Below are positions 59,353-64,000 of a stretch of DNA of 64,000 nt, piece by piece. Within the stretch, counting starts at the first letter, position 1. Each line of letters starts with the position of its first letter. The stretch comes from Methanoregula sp. GTDB taxonomy: Archaea > Halobacteriota > Methanomicrobia > Methanomicrobiales > Methanospirillaceae. Below the pieces are notes generated by a model, which saw only the letters and a list, made by a program, of their open reading frames with translations, had not been told where the DNA came from and ran no database searches. The translations under genes and the position numbers were made by a program. The stretch covers positions 35,431 to 99,430 of the forward strand of contig NZ_JAQTQD010000009.1 in NCBI RefSeq assembly GCF_028712425.1. Direction: 5' to 3'.

Positions 59353-60402
59353 TCAGGAGCCTGATCCGGCCCCATCTTCATGTTCCTTCATCTGTGCACC
59401 GATATAGGAGAGGAGCCGCTCGCTGCAGGCGTTTCCTCCCGTCTGGATCTTCCGGAGATCGATGGTGATGTCCTGCAGGTGCTGCAGGATGAGGATGTAT
59501 CCCTCTTCCCCGGGCAGGATGCCGGCGAAGATGAACCCGGCCTCTTCTGCCGCTGCTACAACGGCATTCGCTCCCGGGTCGTTCAGGTCAACGTGCATCC
59601 GCATCACCTGTGCGCCGCGGGCGCGGAGCTGCCGGGCGGTGTCAGCAACGGCCTCCCGGTAATCGGGCCCGGCCCTCCGGATCCAGATCAGGCCGGCACC
59701 GGTATCGGGATTGATGGTCTTCTCGATCACTGTCCGTGCCCGGCCGGGTTTTCCGGATCCGTCCGCATTGATCCGGATGCCCAGTTTCCCGCTGATCTCG
59801 CGGATAGTCTTCCGGTGGTCCTCGGGGAGGTACTGGAAGGCGAACTCCTCTTCGTGAAGCGCCTTGGTATAGAACACCACGCTCTCCCGCTGGCTTAAGG
59901 CCCCGGTGAGTTCCCGGAACGAGATTTCCTGCGGCTGCGACCCGAGGAGGAGAGCGCTGGGGGAGAATCCCTCATGTTCCATGGCCCGCTGGGAGTGGGG
60001 GTGGGCCGTGAACGCCCCGCCCGTCAGGGCCCGGAACTCCGTGCCATCGCTGCAGGCAATCAGGTGCCGGAGGATCGTTCCTGCAAGACCCCGGCCGCGG
60101 CAGGAGGGGGTTACAGCCATCGATCCGAGCAGCCCGATCTCCGGGTAGCCATAATAGGCAGAGAGTGCGGCATAGCCGATGACCGCTCCCTCTGGGCCTG
60201 CTGCTACAACCGATAAGACCTCGCCTTTCGCGTTCTTCACCCGCAGTTGTACCGGGTCGTAGACATATTTCTTGGGATAGGTGTTCCCGTACACGTCCTG
60301 CATCAGGCGTGCAACACCGGGTGCATCCTCCGGCTGAATGCGGCGGATCTCTGCCTCCGCCACGACCAGGACGGGATTCGTCTGCTGTGCACAGGCCTGC
60401 AC
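59353..60402 (-). CDS. GNAT N-acetyltransferase, two-domain
   Basis: The GTG start at 60402 lies two bases after the STAS stop (349 residues). Residues ~18-160 form a GNAT domain with GSMAVTPSCRGRGLAGTIL as the acetyl-CoA loop. Residues ~190-310 look like a second, degenerate GNAT-like half (AGPDYREAVADTARQLRARG, NAVVAAAEEAGFIFAGILPG). It could acetylate the ATP-grasp product or one of its substrates. Confidence 0.82.
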   Translation of the reverse strand: MQACAQQTNPVLVVAEAEIRRIQPEDAPGVARLMQDVYGNTYPKKYVYDPVQLRVKNAKGEVLSVVAAGPEGAVIGYAALSAYYGYPEIGLLGSMAVTPSCRGRGLAGTILRHLIACSDGTEFRALTGGAFTAHPHSQRAMEHEGFSPSALLLGSQPQEISFRELTGALSQRESVVFYTKALHEEEFAFQYLPEDHRKTIREISGKLGIRINADGSGKPGRARTVIEKTINPDTGAGLIWIRRAGPDYREAVADTARQLRARGAQVMRMHVDLNDPGANAVVAAAEEAGFIFAGILPGEEGYILILQHLQDITIDLRKIQTGGNACSERLLSYIGAQMKEHEDGAGSGS

Positions 60403-60404
60403 GA

Positions 60405-60743
60405 TCAGCCCCCCCCGCGGGTCATGACCCTGACCGCCTCATCAACCGAGGGGAACAGGACAAAAATCTGCTCGAATCCGCTCACCCGCAGGACCTTGTC
60501 GACAAGCCCGTCGCTGCCGGCAATGACGACCGGCACACCCTGCTTTGAGAATTCCCGCTTCATCTGCAGGAGCGCCCGGAGTGCCGAGCTGCTCATGTAC
60601 TCCAGCCGGGACAGGTCAAGGACTGTCGGCATCACCGGCAGGTCAGCACTGCTCTTCTGGAAGTCGGCAATGGTGTTGGCATCGAGCTTGCCGATGATTG
60701 TAACAATCGTCAGGTCCGGTGTCTTTGTAACGTGAATCTCCAT
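60405..60743 (-). CDS. STAS-domain protein (anti-sigma-factor-antagonist-like)
   Basis: The 112-residue protein has the STAS pattern: TIVTIIGKLDANT, then PTVLDLSRLEYMSSSALRALLQ, where the serine after YMSS is the one phosphorylated in SpoIIAA-like proteins, and VLRVSGFEQIFVLFPSVDEAV. Archaea have no sigma factors of this type, so it probably regulates another partner by phosphorylation. It is first in the STAS-GNAT-ATP-grasp-MFS run. Confidence 0.88.
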   Translation of the reverse strand: MEIHVTKTPDLTIVTIIGKLDANTIADFQKSSADLPVMPTVLDLSRLEYMSSSALRALLQMKREFSKQGVPVVIAGSDGLVDKVLRVSGFEQIFVLFPSVDEAVRVMTRGGG

Positions 60744-60923
60744 GATGATGCTCCAATTTTGTTTGTCATGTTCCCGTTTCCCATGGGACTATAAAGAGCA
60801 CAGGAAGTTGGAAAAAACCGGAAGAATTTTTTCCAGCCGGCCGAATGTCCCGGTGATCTTGTCCCCTTCCGGCAGGGAAAGAACCGGAATCATTAAAGAC
60901 GCGGTTTTCCTTGTATTGTACGA

Positions 60924-62540
60924 ATGTATCCGGACCGGGCAACCTTCCAGCGGATGGTGCAGGACGACACCACCCTTTCTACTCCCGGCAGGGAGACCCT
61001 GCTCGCCCTGTACGATGGCCCGCTCCATCTTGCGCAGATCCTGGAGATTGTCAATTCCTCCAAGGGGGGTAAGGATCACACTATCACCAAGTCCGCGATG
61101 CGGAAACGCCTGGATCTCTTAATGGAACGCGGGATCCTTGCGAAGGCAGGCAGCGAGTGCACGAACCCCTACTATTACATCCGCCGGCCGTGGATCTTCA
61201 ACCAGTACATCCTGGTCAAGTGCCGGGACAGCCCGAAGACCGGGCTCCTCAACCTGACGATCCTCCTCCACGAGCTCTCGCAGATGTCCGCACATGGGGA
61301 CGCCGCCCTGCCCCACCCGAAGTTCATCTCGGCTGTTGGCGAGCGGACCGAACGGAGCCACCAGATCGGTTCCGCGTACGAGGCCTTCCAGAAAATTCTC
61401 GGCGACAAGACCGCAATCGGCGATTACCTGGAGGCGATCTACGAGGATATTTACGAGGGCAGGGTCCCGTCAAGCGACTTCGACGGCCTCATTGCCCGCG
61501 ACTTTTTGCGGTCGGTGGCAACCGCCCCGGACGAAGAACGCGAGGTACGGTTCTTCTTCTGGTTCTCTGACTTTTTCCATATCCTCGACCAGTACGAAAT
61601 CGCGCTCGAGGCTTTCGACACAGGAGTGGCACGGGCACAGCATCTGGGCCTCAGACTCTCTGCAATCCTTGAAGAGGCCCCGATCTCGAAGGGTCATATC
61701 CTGCTCCATACCAACGACCTTGCCGGGGCAAAAGAGGCATTCCTCACTGCCTATCAGGACCGGGAATCCGGTCCCGTCACGAAGGCCCGGAGCCTCTTTG
61801 GCGCCGGTGAAGTGGAGCTTGTCTGCGGGGACATTGCCTCACCCTATGCACCGGCACGGTTCAGAAAAGCGCTCGAGCTCTGCCATACGGCCGACCCTTC
61901 CGGGAAGGACGCGGACATCCGTGAACTGGAGGCCGATATCCTGAGGAGGACTGGTTCCGTTCACCGTATCCTTGGAGAACTGGTCAAGGCAGAGACCTGC
62001 TATATGAAGGCCGGTGAGATCTATGGCGAGACCATGCCCCGGGGCCATGTCTGGCTGCTGCCCGAGCAGGCGGAGCTTGCCCGGGCGCGGGCATTCCTCT
62101 CCCCACCAGAGGCTGCCAGCAGGTTCGTGGACGAGGCCGCCCGGCTGTACGGGGAGGCCAAGGAGGCTGCCCAGCGGATCCGGAACATCAACTGGTTTGC
62201 CCACGGGCTCATCGGGGAGTGCGAACTGGCGCGGGTTGCCCTCCTGAAGCTGAACAAACCCCTGCCGAAAAATTTGGACAACAAGTATGCCAATGCATTC
62301 GAGATCTACTGCCAGATCTCGTCCGACCATGGGATTGTCCAGACTTTCATTGCCGAAGCCCTGCTCTATCATGCCGCAGCGGCCGAGCGCCCGGAGAAAT
62401 ACGCCGTCACTGCAGACAAGCTCGAGCAGGCCGAGCGGCTCAGCCGGGACCTCGGGCTGAAGTCCGAACTGGCGCTGATTAAAAGGATCAAATCCGGAAA
62501 GGGAGCGGAAGCGGAACTCCACCCGCTCACGTTCCTGTAA
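60924..62540 (+). CDS. Winged-helix and TPR-repeat regulator-like protein
   Basis: The 538-residue protein begins with a winged-helix-like part (LLALYDGPLHLAQILEIVN, SAMRKRLDLLMERGIL) at ~25-75. The rest consists of helical tetratricopeptide-type repeats (residues ~215-530; for example GELVKAETCYMKAGEIYGE). It may be a DNA-binding protein that senses a peptide or protein through TPRs. It is divergent from the STAS operon, with 180 bases between, and is a candidate regulator of it. Confidence 0.75.
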   Translation: MYPDRATFQRMVQDDTTLSTPGRETLLALYDGPLHLAQILEIVNSSKGGKDHTITKSAMRKRLDLLMERGILAKAGSECTNPYYYIRRPWIFNQYILVKCRDSPKTGLLNLTILLHELSQMSAHGDAALPHPKFISAVGERTERSHQIGSAYEAFQKILGDKTAIGDYLEAIYEDIYEGRVPSSDFDGLIARDFLRSVATAPDEEREVRFFFWFSDFFHILDQYEIALEAFDTGVARAQHLGLRLSAILEEAPISKGHILLHTNDLAGAKEAFLTAYQDRESGPVTKARSLFGAGEVELVCGDIASPYAPARFRKALELCHTADPSGKDADIRELEADILRRTGSVHRILGELVKAETCYMKAGEIYGETMPRGHVWLLPEQAELARARAFLSPPEAASRFVDEAARLYGEAKEAAQRIRNINWFAHGLIGECELARVALLKLNKPLPKNLDNKYANAFEIYCQISSDHGIVQTFIAEALLYHAAAAERPEKYAVTADKLEQAERLSRDLGLKSELALIKRIKSGKGAEAELHPLTFL

Positions 62541-62612
62541 GCCCGGTCCTGTTTTTCACTTTCACATCACGGAACCCGTGTCTTTATGCTGGTGCGGTAT
62601 TGACACGTGGGT

Positions 62613-62915
62613 ATGGCAAAAAAGAAGATCCAGACCGTCTGCGGGTATTCGTGCAGCGACTGCGACCATCACGGGAAGGAGTGCAGGGACTGCCCGGAGA
62701 CAAAAGGTATCCCCTTCTGGACGGCATTCATCGGCATTGATCACTGTGCGATCTACGATTGCTGCAACAATGACCGGAAGTTCCCACACTGCGGGAAGTG
62801 CCCTGATCTGATGTGCAACCGGTTCGACCGGATCCGGGATACTCCGGGAATAACTGAGGCAGAGGCCAACGCCACCCTTGCTGCAATGGAAAACGAACTC
62901 CGGAGCCGGAAATAG
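62613..62915 (+). CDS. DUF3795 cysteine-rich protein
   Basis: About 100 residues with ten or more cysteines in CGYSCSDCDHHGKECRDCP and CCNNDRKFPHCGKCPDLMC, the DUF3795 pattern, probably binding zinc or an Fe-S cluster. The ATG at 62613 is preferred over a GTG two codons earlier. The function of the family is unknown. It is followed on the same strand by the LEA14-like gene. Confidence 0.85.
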   Translation: MAKKKIQTVCGYSCSDCDHHGKECRDCPETKGIPFWTAFIGIDHCAIYDCCNNDRKFPHCGKCPDLMCNRFDRIRDTPGITEAEANATLAAMENELRSRK

Positions 62916-62963
62916 CGGAACAGATGAACAGGATTTTAACCGGCTCGGGACAACGTTCTTACG

Positions 62964-63398
62964 ATGCCCTTCCTGCACGAACCGGAAGTCAGCCTTGAAG
63001 AGGTGCGGCTCCGCTCCCTGTCGATCTCGTCCCTTGAACTCGACGTGGCGATCCGGGTGAAGAACAAAAACCCGCTTGGTGTGACCGTGCAGGAAGTCCC
63101 CTTCAAAGTGCTGTGCCGGGACTGCGCTACCGTCCGGCAGATCGCGACAGGAAATACCGGCCGGGTGACGATCAAGGCAAACGACAGTACGCTCATCACG
63201 GTCCCGGTCAGGTCTGACAATGCGATCCTCCTTGCGGCGCTTGCCGCCCTGGCAGCGCAGGGATCTGTTCAGGTCACTATCAAAGGCAAGGCAGTCATCG
63301 ATGCCCTCCTGTTCCACTGGTCTGTGCCGTTCGAGAAGATCCTGCCCGTGACAATGGACCAAGTCGTGAAGGCGGCGACTGGAGAGGGGAAGAAGTAA
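62964..63398 (+). CDS. LEA14-like (LEA type 2 / WHy) protein
   Basis: The 144-residue protein has the LEA_2 pattern: SLEEVRLRSLSISSLELDVAI, IRVKNKNPLGVTV, and an Ig-like sandwich. It has no signal peptide. In methanogens such small proteins are conserved but unexplained. It forms a pair with the DUF3795 gene (48 bases apart). Confidence 0.82.
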   Translation: MPFLHEPEVSLEEVRLRSLSISSLELDVAIRVKNKNPLGVTVQEVPFKVLCRDCATVRQIATGNTGRVTIKANDSTLITVPVRSDNAILLAALAALAAQGSVQVTIKGKAVIDALLFHWSVPFEKILPVTMDQVVKAATGEGKK

Positions 63399-63484
63399 GG
63401 GGAGGGAAAACGCCGGAATTCTTACCTGGCCGGATGAGGTGTCTTTCCTTAATACTTACCCGAAAGATGTGAGATGTTCCCGGC

Positions 63485-64000
63485 TCATTCCCGTTTACCC
63501 GGTTTAACCCGTTCCAGTGCCTGTGCCAGCTGGCTGGCAAATGCCATCAGGATCCGCTCCTGCCCGTGGGTAATAATGCCGTCAGGTTCCCGCGGCCGCA
63601 CCCCAAGAATCCCCAGGCTCCGGCCCGAGCTTGCAAGCGGGATGTACCGGAGCCGCGACCCGTGGAGCGTATCGGTGTCGTAACCAGCCACCGCCCCGTG
63701 CTGGAACGCCCACGTTGCCACGGCGATGTCATCGGCGCCGAGGATAAGCCCGGTTGTGTCCAGCGGCTGGACACCAAGCCGGTCCCCATCGGGAAGGAGG
63801 ACAACACTCTCCCACTGGAATACTTCGCGAATATGCTTCCGGATCGCATCGATAACGGAATTCTCATCCGCGGCAGCCGCCAGGTCCTGCGACAGGGCAT
63901 ACAGGGTCCCGGTCTCCTTCTCCCGTTCCTGTGCAGCAACCGCATGATCGCGGGACCGGGCAACGAGCAGGCTGATGAGGGCCCCGACAATGATCATCCC
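63485..64000 (-). CDS. KdpD-like membrane sensor with GAF domain, C-terminal part (continues past the window)
   Basis: From the right edge inward the frame gives the end of a membrane helix (GALISLLVARSRDHA), a helical linker EKETGTLYALSQDLAAAADEN typical of KdpD between the DUF4118 helices and the GAF domain, and a GAF domain (FQWESVVLLPDGDRL, YIPLASSGRSLGILGVR) up to the stop. There is no histidine kinase domain after GAF, as in archaeal KdpD-like proteins. The start lies outside the window. Confidence 0.75.
   Translation of the reverse strand, partial: GMIIVGALISLLVARSRDHAVAAQEREKETGTLYALSQDLAAAADENSVIDAIRKHIREVFQWESVVLLPDGDRLGVQPLDTTGLILGADDIAVATWAFQHGAVAGYDTDTLHGSRLRYIPLASSGRSLGILGVRPREPDGIITHGQERILMAFASQLAQALERVKPGKRE

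Overview
The window reads as chromosome of a methanogenic archaeon, most likely a Methanomicrobiales member of the Methanoregula type. The reasons are archaeal-type genes (archaeal riboflavin synthase, TrpB2, a histidine-type Thi4, a ThiN-domain protein, ATP-NAD kinase family, Yip1/COG1361 membrane proteins), TATA boxes with short or absent leaders, pervasive ATGA/GTGA stop-start overlaps, and acetate assimilation through AMP-forming Acs plus a YaaH transporter. No rRNA, tRNA or CRISPR array was found. The genus is inference; no marker gene settles it.

Layout. 1-21.5 kb is GC-rich core: a cut M23 peptidase, a beta-lactamase-like lipoprotein, a 2H phosphoesterase, a Trx/CcdA redox pair that appears joined by a frameshift, argC-argJ-argB, an ADP-ribosylglycohydrolase, acs-satP, an NAD-kinase-like gene, trpB2, a Yip1/COG1361/MacB ABC operon, a methyltransferase, a long inverted-repeat element and a second M23 lipoprotein. 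22.0-29.3 kb is an AT-richer cassette of four minus-strand genes: a short UDP-sugar dehydrogenase, a 1732-residue protein holding four glycosyltransferase-like regions, a kinase-like domain and a methyltransferase, a histidine phosphatase, and a SLOG/LOG-like protein. 29.5-48.3 kb is a surface-protein island: a transglutaminase, PepSY, caspase-like and prenyltransferase-repeat exported proteins, small secreted proteins, an IS481-like element, and a membrane-anchored winged-helix regulator. Several of its genes share a 20-bp upstream element and a structured mRNA leader. Three 3'-end fragments of an aspartate aminotransferase gene lie inside it, all oriented like the intact copy at 48.4 kb, so the island looks built by repeated events at that gene's 3' end. 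48.4-64 kb is again core: aspC-ribH, a class V aminotransferase with ribC, divergent purE, thi4-thiN, a QueG-like Fe-S protein, a methyltransferase, a STAS-GNAT-ATP-grasp-MFS operon, a wHTH/TPR regulator, DUF3795 and LEA14-like genes, and the end of a KdpD-like/GAF sensor.

How it works together. The core provides arginine, tryptophan, riboflavin, thiamine and purine synthesis and acetate activation. The accessory middle looks devoted to the cell surface: one cassette for glycan building and one transcriptionally coordinated set of exported proteins whose probable regulator sits next to the best palindromic copy of the shared element.
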